Numbered from the stretch's first letter, positions 1-7,491 are shown. The stretch is DNA of 18,233 nt from CAYFSS01 sp964345975 (GCA_964345975.1 CAYFSS010000029.1:1-18233); one strand, 5' to 3'. Numbers and translations: made by a program. The notes: generated from the letters alone by a model not told the origin.

Positions 1-51
1 GGCTCGGTTGGCTTCGTCGGATCGGTTGGTTTCGTCGGTTCTGTAGGCTCT
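1..51. repeat. Short Pro/Thr-coding repeat at the contig edge
   Basis: The first 50 bases are built of near-repeats of GGCTTCGTCGGATCGGTT type. Read on the minus strand, one base out of frame with the ABC ATPase next to it, they would encode EEPTEPTKPTDPTKPTE, a typical Pro-Thr-rich linker of secreted or surface proteins. The stretch is cut by the window edge. Which gene it belongs to cannot be seen. It may be a real downstream gene, or a mis-joined repeat at the end of an assembled contig. Confidence 0.5.
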
Positions 52-630
52 TCAGGATGTACGTGAATCCAAGTTCCCGGTCGGCTCATCGGCGAAGATA
101 ATCTTCGGATCCACGACCAGCGCTCGTGCAATGCCCACTCTTTGCATCTGACCCCCCGACATTTCTGAGGGTCGGTGCTTGGCTCGAGTCTCCAAACCCA
201 TTTCCTTGAGAGCACGTCGCGCCATCTTGATGCGCTTACGTGGGCTAATACCCTTGAAGATCAAAGGGAGGGCGACATTCTCTTCGGCCGTCATGCTTGC
301 GATCAAATTGAAGGACTGGAAAACAAAGCCAACATGTTCACGGCGAAAATTCACCAGCATGCTTTCATTAAGCTTTGATATATCCACCTTACCGATCTTT
401 ACAGAACCCTTGGTAGGCGGTTCAAGGCCTGCCAACATATTCAGCAAGGTCGATTTGCCTGAACCGGATGTTCCGACAATGGCGACAAACTCACCTTGTT
501 CGATGGTGAGGTCAACACCCGCTAAGGCATGGACTTTCGAAGAACCCACACGGTAGACTTTCCTGAGGCCCTCAACTCGAATGAGAACCTGAGGAGAGTT
601 CTGCCGGGCTTTTTGATTGAATGGACTCAC
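52..630 (-). pseudogene. Truncated ABC transporter ATP-binding protein, MacB/LolD type
   Basis: This would energise a MacB/FtsX-type ABC exporter or lipoprotein-release system at the inner face of the membrane. The 192 residues carry Walker A GTSGSGKST (53-61), the Q-loop Q105, the signature MSGGQ (157-161) and Walker B with E182 followed by PTGNLDS. GTG is the start, with AAGGAG 7 bases upstream. The family is usually about 225-250 residues. This copy stops right after NLDSRTS, so the switch (H-loop) histidine and the C-terminal helices are missing. Dropping one T before the stop would give SRTSEE, the usual continuation, and then run into Pro-Thr repeats. It is therefore frameshifted, fused to other DNA, or mis-assembled. 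No permease gene is visible. It is divergent from the YeeE/YedE gene, with 50 bases between. Confidence 0.75.
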
Positions 631-680
631 AAGATTCTCCTTGCCTCACGCTTAAACGTAACGTCGACAATTACCCGTAA

Positions 681-1331
681 ATGGAATCGCTTACTAAGGG
701 GAAGATAGAACACCCGGTTCAATATCTTCTTTCAAAATTCGGAAGTTTCGAAGAACTGGAAGAAGAAGGTCCCAGTCCAAGCGAAGATGCAAGCGAAGGG
801 TCCTTGGCCGCCTCCATCTATGACAGAGTCTTCGTCCGTCGTTGGTCCATGACTAAGACTGCGATCATCCTCGGGTTCCTGCTCCTCTTCCTCCCGGTTG
901 CCTTCGGGACATCCTGGGGTGTCACAAGTGCCTATCATCGGGTAGCTGCAACGGCGGTCGATAAACTTGGGATTCCACTTTCGCCCGGAAATGCCGACAT
1001 GATTACGGACAATCTCTTGGCTGACTCCACCTTGATCCGCAATGTCGGCACACTCATGGGTGCGTTCATCGGCATGCTCTTAGCAGGCACGTTCCGCTTC
1101 GACTTTTCCTTTGTCAGAAGTGACACCCTCTACTTTGCGCTCGGGGGGCTCATGCCGGGCTTCGGTGCTCGGTCTGCCGGCGGTTGTAATGCGGGGGCGC
1201 TCTATTCGGGGATCGCATCGTTTACACTCTCCGGCTGGGTCTTCCTTATTTTTATGGTCTTGGGCGGCATGCTCAGCGTGAAGCTCTTTGCCAAGCACGT
1301 CTCAACCTTGCCTGAGATCACTGAGACCTAA
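681..1331 (+). CDS. Half-size YeeE/YedE family membrane protein (sulfur-compound transport type)
   Basis: The C-terminal part has the YeeE/YedE (TsuA-type) signature GFGARSAGGCNAGALYSGIA (160-179), with the conserved cysteine C169 proposed in TsuA-type proteins to help pass thiosulfate. Membrane segments lie at about 58-78, 120-136, 148-165 and 183-203. At 216 residues it matches only the first half of full-length YedE (about 350-400). Many anaerobes encode the two halves as separate genes, but no second half is visible here. Residues 1-55 form an acidic, soluble extension. The start is uncertain: ATG 681 follows directly on an in-frame TAA and has no clear ribosome site, and M57 is the next methionine but has no better one. 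The substrate is inferred from the family only. Confidence 0.7.
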   Translation: MESLTKGKIEHPVQYLLSKFGSFEELEEEGPSPSEDASEGSLAASIYDRVFVRRWSMTKTAIILGFLLLFLPVAFGTSWGVTSAYHRVAATAVDKLGIPLSPGNADMITDNLLADSTLIRNVGTLMGAFIGMLLAGTFRFDFSFVRSDTLYFALGGLMPGFGARSAGGCNAGALYSGIASFTLSGWVFLIFMVLGGMLSVKLFAKHVSTLPEITET

Positions 1332-1380
1332 AAGCCCTCAAGACTCATCCGCTTAAATCTAAATCTAAATGGCAAAGACC

Positions 1381-1418
1381 AAACAGAGGGAGTGGATTCG
1401 TTCCACTCCCTCTGTTTT
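1381..1418. terminator. Strong bidirectional terminator
   Basis: A 13-bp perfect stem (1384-1396 with 1402-1414, CAGAGGGAGTGGA arm) is extended to 16 bp by AAA/TTT, with the loop TTCGT. TTTT follows on the plus strand and TTTGG on the minus strand. It lies between the convergent ends of the YeeE/YedE gene (stop at 1331) and the dehydrogenase gene (stop at 1449), so it can end both transcripts. Confidence 0.9.
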
Positions 1419-1448
1419 GTGTGACTATGCAGTTGTATTAAATAGTCT

Positions 1449-2702
1449 CTAGAAACCGCGCAGGGTTTGCGTATCAACAATGCTGCGAATGGCTGTCCGC
1501 ATCGCAGCGTCACGCCACGAACAGTTAGAAATCTCGCGCTCAGCCTTAATCACTCGGTAAGCATTTGTCATGATTTCCTTGAGCTTGTTGTTGACCTCTT
1601 CTTCCGACCAACGAACATGCTGGAGGTTCTGAACCCACTCGAAGTAAGAGACCGTGACGCCTCCGGAATTACAAAGGATATCGGGAATGATCGTGTGGCC
1701 ATTGGCAGTGAGGATCGGATCGACACCGGCAGTCAAAGGTCCGTTTGCAGCCTCAACGATGATCTTAGCCTTGACGTGTGGAGCCATTTCTTCTGTAATC
1801 TGATCTTCCATCGCTGCCGGGATGAGAATATCGACATCGAGGGTTAAGAGTTCTTCGTTTGTGATTTGGGTCGTCCCGAAGTCGTCCTTGTAAGCAGTGA
1901 GGTCTTGGCGCGGATTACGATGAGCCGTGACGAGGTCTACATCCAAACCGTTCGGATTGTAAATGCCGCCTGTGGAGTCTGAGATGGCCACAACCTTGTA
2001 GCCTTCGCCGGCTAGAATCTGGAAGGTCACGAGACCGGCATTTCCCGCACCTTGGATGGCGACCGTGAGATCTGCCGGATTTAAACCCTGGTCTTGGACA
2101 TAGAGATCCGTGATAATGCTGACACCTCGGCCGGTCGCCTCGTTTCGGCCTAAAGAACCGCCGAGGGGGATGGGTTTTCCTGTAACCGATGCTTGTCCTT
2201 GTTCGCCGCTCAAGACGTTGTATTCATCCATAAACCAACCCATGATCTGGGCGTTGGTGTTGAGGTCGGGTGCCGGGATGTCCTTATCCGGACCGATGAT
2301 GGGGAAGATCGCTTTGACATAGGAGCGAGTCAGACGCTCAACTTCAGCCCGGGAGAGTTCGCGCGGGTCGACCGTGACGCCGCCCTTCGCCCCTCCAAAG
2401 GGCACGCCTACGACCGCACACTTGAGGGTCATCCAAACAGCGAGGGCTCGCACTTCATCGAGGTCTACTTCCGTGTGGTAGCGGATGCCGCCTTTTGCAG
2501 GGCCGCGAGCTGTATTATGTTGAATACGGTAAGCTTCGTAGGTCGTGACGGAACCATCGTCACGGCGCAGAGGGAGTGAAACTTTAAGCTCACGCTCATT
2601 GTGGAGCAAGCGCTCATACTCATCGGGCGTATACCCGAGATCTTCTGCAAGCTCTCGGAGCAATAAAAGTGTATTTTGATAGGCATTGCTACTCTCAGAC
2701 AT
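1449..2702 (-). CDS. Glu/Leu/Phe/Val dehydrogenase (probable glutamate dehydrogenase)
   Basis: It catalyses reversible oxidative deamination of an amino acid, probably glutamate to 2-oxoglutarate and ammonia, in the cytosol. The protein has 417 residues, the usual length. The substrate domain shows GPAKGGIRYH (68-76), K94, the catalytic lysine in PFGGAKGGV (K106) and the catalytic aspartate in PAPD (D146). The Rossmann domain shows GAGNAG (218-223). The C-terminal part has NSGGVTVSYFEWVQN. I start at ATG 2702, which has AGGAGG 6 bases upstream, rather than the longer frame from 2726. A clear terminator follows. It is divergent from trmB. The family cannot be split into glutamate, leucine or phenylalanine enzymes by motif alone; glutamate is most likely. 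The coenzyme was not determined. Confidence 0.93.
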   Translation of the reverse strand: MSESSNAYQNTLLLLRELAEDLGYTPDEYERLLHNERELKVSLPLRRDDGSVTTYEAYRIQHNTARGPAKGGIRYHTEVDLDEVRALAVWMTLKCAVVGVPFGGAKGGVTVDPRELSRAEVERLTRSYVKAIFPIIGPDKDIPAPDLNTNAQIMGWFMDEYNVLSGEQGQASVTGKPIPLGGSLGRNEATGRGVSIITDLYVQDQGLNPADLTVAIQGAGNAGLVTFQILAGEGYKVVAISDSTGGIYNPNGLDVDLVTAHRNPRQDLTAYKDDFGTTQITNEELLTLDVDILIPAAMEDQITEEMAPHVKAKIIVEAANGPLTAGVDPILTANGHTIIPDILCNSGGVTVSYFEWVQNLQHVRWSEEEVNNKLKEIMTNAYRVIKAEREISNCSWRDAAMRTAIRSIVDTQTLRGF

Positions 2703-2793
2703 TTGAGCCTCCTCAATATCCTTCAATCGTTTGAAGTTTGGTGTGTCGTCGTTTGAGGTATCTGCCTATATTTCTGCTAATAGGGTACTTTCG

Positions 2794-2810
2794 TCAAGCT
2801 TGAAGCTTGA
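2794..2810. promoter_or_regulatory. 17-bp near-perfect palindrome, candidate operator of the dehydrogenase gene
   Basis: TCAAGCTTGAAGCTTGA is symmetrical apart from its central base, with two 8-base arms. On the minus strand it overlaps TTGACG (2792-2797), a possible -35 box for the dehydrogenase gene, about 90 bases before its start codon. The matching -10 is poor, so the promoter is tentative. The palindrome is seen directly; its role as an operator is inference. Confidence 0.4.
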
Positions 2811-2899
2811 ATTTGCTGGAAATCGTGCTTAATTATGGAAGATCTTGACGAGTTTTTGAGATTATTTGTTAGGTATTTCAATAGATAGAGAGGGCTCTT

Positions 2900-3542
2900 G
2901 TGCGAGTAAGACATAAGCGATGGGCTATTCCGGAGATGAAGAAGAGTCCTTATGTGGCTTTTAGTTCATTGGCGGAAGAACTGCGTGGGAACTGGCAATC
3001 CTTCTTCGCGAAGGAACAACCACTGCACTTGGATCTGGGAACAGGTCGGGCTCAATTCGTCATGGCTCTGGCTCAACAAGAAGAGACACGCAATGTTCTT
3101 GGAGTCGAACGATTTTCAAATGTACTGGTCTATGGCGCTAGATCTTTAGAGGAACTTGATCTTCCGAATGCACGCTTGTTGGTAGCCGATATGGACTTCG
3201 GAGCAGCCTATTTCTCCCCTGATGAAGTGAGCTCGATCTCGATCAATTTCTGTAATCCCTGGCCTAAGAAGCGGCATCAGAAACGCCGCTTAACGCACCC
3301 TCGCAAATTGCGTCTGTATGAGCAAATATTGGTGGATGACGGAATCTTACAAGTGAAGATAGACGATGAAGATTTATTTCGAGCCACGCTCGAGTATCTG
3401 GCGACGTCAGCGTTTGAGCTCACTCACGTGAACGAAGATCTGGCCGTGGACGAAGATCCCCACGGGATCGTGACCTATTACGAAGAACGTTGGCGTGCTC
3501 AGGGCATCCCGATCAAGTTCATCGAGGCTAGGAATAGGAAAG
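2900..3542 (+). CDS. trmB: tRNA (guanine-N7-)-methyltransferase, 3' end in assembly gap
   Basis: TrmB makes m7G46 in the tRNA variable loop with S-adenosylmethionine. The AdoMet site is LHLDLGTGRAQF (42-53), followed by GVERF (68-72). The substrate-side motif is INFCNPWPKKRHQKRRLTH (115-133), then QVKIDDEDLF (151-160) and TYYE (192-195). The start is GTG, with AGAGAGGG about 6 bases upstream. The 214 readable residues cover nearly the whole family length (about 210-230), so only the last few are lost in the N run that begins at 3543. The usual DPWPK aspartate is asparagine here (N119). The gene converges with the hydrolase operon across the gap. Confidence 0.93.
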
Positions 3543-3642
3543 NNNNNNNNNNNNNNNNNNNNNNNNNNNNNNNNNNNNNNNNNNNNNNNNNNNNNNNNNN
3601 NNNNNNNNNNNNNNNNNNNNNNNNNNNNNNNNNNNNNNNNNN
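3543..3642. other. Assembly gap of exactly 100 N
   Basis: One hundred N. The round length points to a scaffolding placeholder, so the true distance and content are unknown. The end of trmB, and perhaps a terminator between trmB and the convergent hydrolase gene, lie here. An in-frame TAG at 3644-3646 has no meaning because the gap length is arbitrary. Confidence 0.98.
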
Positions 3643-3664
3643 CTAGACGCGGGACACGTTAACA

Positions 3665-4315
3665 CTAAACGCCGAGATTCTTATAGAATCCGTTGATGGC
3701 CTCCGCCAAGGTAGCAGGCTCTTCCGTATTCACCTGATGTCCTGCTCCTTCAATAATCATGATATCTGAAGTTGAGATCTTGTCCCTGAGGAACATCGCC
3801 GATTTCATGTTCACGCTGTCTTTTTCACCGATAACGACAAACGTCGGGCACGTGATGCGCTCGACCTCTTCGCTCAAATCCAGTTTCTTGGCGGACTTCG
3901 TAAAGCCGATCACATCCTTCTTAGGCATCCCCAATTGCGCGAAAGACTTAGCCGGTAGAAAACGGAATAAAACGTTTTGAAGGTTCATCATCATGCGAGG
4001 CATCTTCACTTGCGTCCCAATGACGACCAAGGAGCGCACCATCTCAGGGTGCTCGGCCGCAAACTGCAAGGTCAACAATCCACCCAGTGAGAGACCGACG
4101 AAATTGAGCTGCTCAGCCTCTGTGGCATCATAGATCCCCTTACAATACGTCTCAAAAGCCCTGTACATTTTCTCGTAGGTCATATCATCCTTGGCAATCA
4201 GGGAGAAGAGGTTCGGAAGAACGACCTCCGCCTCAGAACCAATCTCGAGTTTTTGTGCAACCGCATCCCAAGCCTCCGGGCCCTGCCCTAAGCCATGGAC
4301 AAGAATGTATTTCAT
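3665..4315 (-). CDS. Alpha/beta hydrolase
   Basis: A cytosolic serine hydrolase of the alpha/beta fold, 216 residues. The oxyanion motif HGLGQG (7-12) is followed by the nucleophile elbow GLSLGG with S76, the acid D166 in GEKDSVN and the base H193 in GAGHQVN, so the triad looks complete. The short cap region (about 104-150) is rich in Met, Phe and Lys. The start ATG lies 7 bases after the stop of the HD-domain gene, and AGGAGG sits inside the end of that gene, so the two are very likely co-transcribed and perhaps coupled. The substrate is unknown; carboxylesterase or MhpC-like activities are possible. Confidence 0.85.
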   Translation of the reverse strand: MKYILVHGLGQGPEAWDAVAQKLEIGSEAEVVLPNLFSLIAKDDMTYEKMYRAFETYCKGIYDATEAEQLNFVGLSLGGLLTLQFAAEHPEMVRSLVVIGTQVKMPRMMMNLQNVLFRFLPAKSFAQLGMPKKDVIGFTKSAKKLDLSEEVERITCPTFVVIGEKDSVNMKSAMFLRDKISTSDIMIIEGAGHQVNTEEPATLAEAINGFYKNLGV

Positions 4316-4322
4316 GAAAGTT

Positions 4323-4928
4323 CTATGCCTCCTGATCGATGCGGAAGTTCTCTTGATCTACGACCTCATAGACACTCCTGCCAAGTTTAGCTTCGAAGTC
4401 TGCCAGGGTCTCAAGATTTGAATCCCAGGAAGACTTAGGATACCAGCCATAACGCTCTTTGACATCGTTCATACGATCCTCCAGATCCAGAACCCGATCT
4501 GAACCTGCCAAACCGTCACACAGCTGAATTAAGCGATCGTATTCGTCAATTTCGATGCTCTTGAGCTCTTGGAGGAGGAACTCTGTTTCTGCTTCGGATA
4601 GATCATTCTTGCCGATATATTCTTCCAAACCCTTCTCAGGATTCTGGAATGAATGCGTGAGACAGGTGCGTGCCACCTCGTCATAGCCGAGAGACAACAT
4701 GTACTTGTATCCATCATAGACATGGCGGAGGTGACCGGTCCCGAACTTCCTGCCAATGTCGTGGAGGAGACCTTGGACATAAGCCTTATCCGCATCGAGG
4801 TATCCGAGAGACGAGGCGATCTTATCGGCACAGTAAGCAGCAACACGAACGTGGTTGATCCATGGGCCGGGATTCAATTCCCCGGCCGCCTTAAGAATGG
4901 CGTGGGCTTCTTCTCGACTGGGATACAT
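4323..4928 (-). CDS. HD-domain phosphohydrolase
   Basis: A predicted metal-dependent phosphohydrolase of the HD superfamily, 201 residues. The metal ligands are visible: H26 in NHVRVA, the HD doublet H56-D57 in GLLHDIGR, H92 in LTHSF and D138 in LCDGLAG. The C-terminal third is predicted helical. I start at ATG 4928, which has AAAGGA 6 bases upstream, rather than a longer frame beginning with TTG at 4967. It is the first gene of a two-gene operon with the alpha/beta hydrolase. The substrate cannot be told from sequence; such stand-alone HD proteins act on nucleotides or other phosphoesters. Confidence 0.87.
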   Translation of the reverse strand: MYPSREEAHAILKAAGELNPGPWINHVRVAAYCADKIASSLGYLDADKAYVQGLLHDIGRKFGTGHLRHVYDGYKYMLSLGYDEVARTCLTHSFQNPEKGLEEYIGKNDLSEAETEFLLQELKSIEIDEYDRLIQLCDGLAGSDRVLDLEDRMNDVKERYGWYPKSSWDSNLETLADFEAKLGRSVYEVVDQENFRIDQEA

Positions 4929-4963
4929 AGCGTGTCCTTTCATAGGAAGTTCTATAAGAGCTT

Positions 4964-5066
4964 TCAACCCACATGATGCGATGGACGCTTAGAGAATGCA
5001 ACACGTGAGATATAGGTTTTATTTATGCCCGTAGCCAATCTTTCGTCGGCAAGAACCGCTTCATCC
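4964..5066 (-). pseudogene. Possible remnant of an XRE-type helix-turn-helix regulator
   Basis: On the minus strand this stretch reads VLADERLATGINKTYISRV, then AFSKRPS. It resembles the helix-turn-helix of XRE regulators (SQEELA..tGInrtYISrvE.GKRnPS). The usual Glu-Gly-Lys-Arg-Asn-Pro part is altered, the sequence before it is not HTH-like, and the frame stops soon after. This suggests a decayed fragment. It sits just upstream of the HD-domain gene in the same direction. The match is from memory of the family pattern and could be chance. Confidence 0.35.
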
Positions 5067-5336
5067 CGGGGTTGCAGGAAGGTTAAGCATATTTCACAGG
5101 TGACATTAAGACAGAGGTCTACGCTATCACGCGAGAGGAATGAAACTCCAAGCAGAAACCACAAGCGTAGGAGAGTAAAGACCGGCACGTGTTTTGCTTC
5201 AAATCTCCGCATAAACAAAAATGAGTAGCAACAACTAACGGATGGCAAAACGCATCGCCTATTTTTTAGACAAGATGCCTGTTTTACTGCTATCCTAGCA
5301 AAGATGTTTTTGCGAATCACTTTATATGATTCTTTG

Positions 5337-5358
5337 CTCTATCGTTACTCTATCGTTA
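5337..5358 (+). promoter_or_regulatory. Two adjacent 11-bp direct repeats before the ZIP transporter
   Basis: CTCTATCGTTA occurs twice with no spacer (5337-5347 and 5348-5358), 22 bases before the start codon and just upstream of the ribosome site AGGAG. The position suits an operator or leader element of the metal transporter. It does not look like a classic Zur or MntR palindrome. Confidence 0.4.
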
Positions 5359-5380
5359 CGTTAAATTTCAGGAGAAGTCT

Positions 5381-6229
5381 ATGCCTGCCGGATATGCTTA
5401 TGCTTTAACTCTGACACTCTTTGCAGGGCTCTCCACCGGTATCGGTGGGCTCATTGTCCTCAAAGTCGATCGCACCAACACGAAACTGCTCTCCGCTGCC
5501 CTTGGTTTCTCTGCGGGCGTCATGGTTTATGTTTCTTTCATGGAACTACTTCCCGAAGGTCTGTCGTTCCTGCTGTCTTCCAATTCTGAAACTAGAGCTC
5601 AATGGCTGATGCTAGCCAGTTTCTTCGTCGGCATCGTCTTCATCGCCCTCATTGACCGTTTCGTACCGGAAGCAGAGAACCCTCACGAACCACTGGAACT
5701 CGAGCAGATCGAGGACGTTCAACAATCGGAGAGTGAAGCAAACGAAAGCGATGTGAGCGATCTTAACCATCACCAGAAGCGTGAACTAAAGCGCATGGGT
5801 CTCTTTTCCGCCTTTGCCATTGCTATCCATAACTTCCCCGAAGGAATTGCCACATTTATCAGTGCGCTCGTCGATCCAACGCTAGGTCTCAGCATCGCCA
5901 TTGCCGTTGCTATCCACAACATTCCGGAGGGGATCGGTGTTGCGGTACCAATCTACTATGCGACCGGCTCCAAACGTAAGGGCTTCCTCTACGCACTTCT
6001 CTCGGGGCTCGCTGAACCTGCGGGGGCGCTAGCTGCTGCGCTTATCCTCCAGCCCTTCTTGACCGACCAACTCCTTGGCCTCATTTTCTGTATGGTCGCA
6101 GGCATCATGGTGTTCATCTCGTTCGACGAATTGCTTCCGACAGCGGAGAAATATGGTGAGCATCACGTAGCAATTTATGGGGTCGTTGCAGGGATGATGA
6201 TGATGTCGATCACGCTAATTGTCTTCTAA
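5381..6229 (+). CDS. ZIP-family divalent metal (zinc) transporter, ZupT-like
   Basis: Imports Zn(II) or other divalent metals across the cytoplasmic membrane. It has 282 residues and about eight membrane segments. Both ZIP signatures are present: HNFPEG (150-155) in segment 4 and HNIPEG (179-184) in segment 5, plus the conserved glutamate in AEPAG (E212). The loop between segments 3 and 4 (95-135) is acidic and includes HH at 130-131, a usual place for metal-sensing histidines. The ribosome site AGGAG lies 7 bases before ATG. It is a single-gene unit, convergent with the secreted orphan gene. I do not assign the symbol firmly because metal preference varies in this family. Confidence 0.93.
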   Translation: MPAGYAYALTLTLFAGLSTGIGGLIVLKVDRTNTKLLSAALGFSAGVMVYVSFMELLPEGLSFLLSSNSETRAQWLMLASFFVGIVFIALIDRFVPEAENPHEPLELEQIEDVQQSESEANESDVSDLNHHQKRELKRMGLFSAFAIAIHNFPEGIATFISALVDPTLGLSIAIAVAIHNIPEGIGVAVPIYYATGSKRKGFLYALLSGLAEPAGALAAALILQPFLTDQLLGLIFCMVAGIMVFISFDELLPTAEKYGEHHVAIYGVVAGMMMMSITLIVF

Positions 6230-6268
6230 AAGCCCACCCGACCAACCGCCAAGATCCGAACGATCTCA

Positions 6269-7375
6269 TCATTGAGCCAGCTCCACCCGATAAATCGACT
6301 GAAGCCCTGTCGAGACCTTCGTCACGATGACGACAAGCTGTGAATCTTCCCCTTTGATGTGGTAAATATCCTCACGGAACACATTAGTTTCTATCTCAGG
6401 ATGTTCAAGACTCAGGTCCTCTTTGAAGACCGTTTGCAAGAATGCATCCGCCTTATCATCATTTGACATGGCATACATGAGCTCCTGCACCTCTTCCCCG
6501 CTGACCGCTGCATACAGCGTATTGCCTAACCTATCAAAAGCCCCATAGACTTTCTCATCCCGGGCGATACTCCTCCCTCGAATCGCTCGCATATTCTGCA
6601 AGAGGTTCTCGGGCAGTGAACCTAAGGCTCCGTCATCCAGCCATGTGACCCAGGTTGCCAAATCCTGCGCTTCCCTAAAATGATCTTGCATCTCCCGGAC
6701 AGCATCAAGCTCAAGTTCGACGACATCTCCTACATCATCCGGCCTAAGATTCATCATGAGATCCGCCATTGGGTCTTGGAGCGAGATCATGATCTCGCCA
6801 AGGAGTCCACGCTGTTTCTCAGGGCTCTCATCCCACAGATGATCTAGACGGACCCGAACCCAGGCTCTTAACGCAATCGCTTCGTTTCGAATCTCCGCTT
6901 GCTCATCGGCCGCAGCATCGATCGTGTCGAAGCTCGGCCCCCACAAGTCGTCGAGAAGGTCGTTCTTGAGCGCTAATTCCAAGACATATTCGGCGTCGAT
7001 GAAGAACAGCAAATGCTCTTCCAATTGCTCGATTTGCTCGTCCGTCAGACCTGCCTTTGAATTTGCCAATTGATTGAAATAATGGAGATTCATATCCCGG
7101 AATATCACAGAGTCGAAATAGAGTCCTCGATAGAGCTTCGCTAATTGCTCCACCCGCGATTCATCTCCGAATGTCTCAAGATCTATGCCGACAGATGATC
7201 CCGAGAGGAGCCTCTCCGCGATGTTCCATAGTTCACTATCCGTCACCTCAAGATTGCGATAGATCTCAACCTCTTGCAGGTCCTCAGCTCTAAGCGGGCC
7301 CACCATGGCAATCATCAAAAGCAAGCTCAATGCCAGCACCCTGATCTGTCTATAGAATGTCTGCCTTCTCTTCAT
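6269..7375 (-). CDS. Secreted protein of unknown function, last gene of the sugar ABC cluster
   Basis: I do not recognise the family. The 368-residue protein begins with a signal peptide: MKRR, a hydrophobic core at about 14-27, and a likely cut after LRA (30). There is no lipobox cysteine, so it should be released or periplasm-like rather than a lipoprotein. The rest is acidic and looks helical, with many Leu/Glu/Asp and no cysteine or obvious catalytic motif; the last 35 residues look like beta strands (QLVVIVTKVST). I start at ATG 7375, where GGAGG lies 8 bases upstream; a frame from 7408 exists but lacks a ribosome site. It lies 116 bases after the MalF-type permease gene in the same direction, behind a hairpin, so it may be a lower-expressed operon member or have its own promoter. 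Confidence 0.75.
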   Translation of the reverse strand: MKRRQTFYRQIRVLALSLLLMIAMVGPLRAEDLQEVEIYRNLEVTDSELWNIAERLLSGSSVGIDLETFGDESRVEQLAKLYRGLYFDSVIFRDMNLHYFNQLANSKAGLTDEQIEQLEEHLLFFIDAEYVLELALKNDLLDDLWGPSFDTIDAAADEQAEIRNEAIALRAWVRVRLDHLWDESPEKQRGLLGEIMISLQDPMADLMMNLRPDDVGDVVELELDAVREMQDHFREAQDLATWVTWLDDGALGSLPENLLQNMRAIRGRSIARDEKVYGAFDRLGNTLYAAVSGEEVQELMYAMSNDDKADAFLQTVFKEDLSLEHPEIETNVFREDIYHIKGEDSQLVVIVTKVSTGLQSIYRVELAQ

Positions 7376-7434
7376 CGTCATCACCTCCGAGGGATCGCTT
7401 TGCTCCATGATGAAGGAGATTTTTCGTAATGGAA

Positions 7435-7467
7435 AGCCCGCACACCACAGAAGAGGGAGTACGGGCT
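7435..7467 (-). terminator. Weak hairpin between permease and secreted-orphan genes
   Basis: AGCCCG (7435-7440) pairs with CGGGCT (7462-7467) across a 21-base loop. On the minus strand the stem is followed by TTTCC. It is too weak for a sure terminator and could instead be a processing or attenuation site that lowers expression of the last gene. Confidence 0.35.
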
Positions 7468-7491
7468 ATTTGGTGTAGAAGTAGGACGTGG

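Larger units (their letters stand above)
4929..5380. other. 452-base intergenic region
   Basis: This divergent region lies between the HD-domain gene (minus) and the ZIP transporter (plus). Apart from the possible HTH remnant at its left end and the direct repeats at its right end, I see no coding frame with a believable start or ribosome site, no RNA fold I recognise and no tRNA. The A/T-rich right part (about 5210-5380) probably holds the transporter promoter; a weak candidate is TAGACA with 18 bases to TATCCT. Confidence 0.6.

Noticed and set aside
2845..2876. trmB promoter with TTGACG and TAGGTA
   Set aside because: The -10 match is weak and the spacer 19 bases, so it is not listed as a feature.
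3643..3664. In-frame TAG at 3644 as the true stop of trmB
   Set aside because: The frame across an arbitrary 100-N gap has no meaning.
5025..5228. 67-residue basic plus-strand frame in the ZIP upstream region
   Set aside because: No ribosome site, no domain, and an odd Arg/Ser-rich composition typical of chance frames.
4968..5380. Structured RNA such as SRP RNA, RNase P RNA, tmRNA or a riboswitch
   Set aside because: I looked for their hallmark motifs and saw none; only the HTH-like remnant and the direct repeats stand out.
5025..5380. Insertion-sequence remnant in the long intergenic region
   Set aside because: No terminal inverted repeats, target duplication or transposase-like residues could be found.
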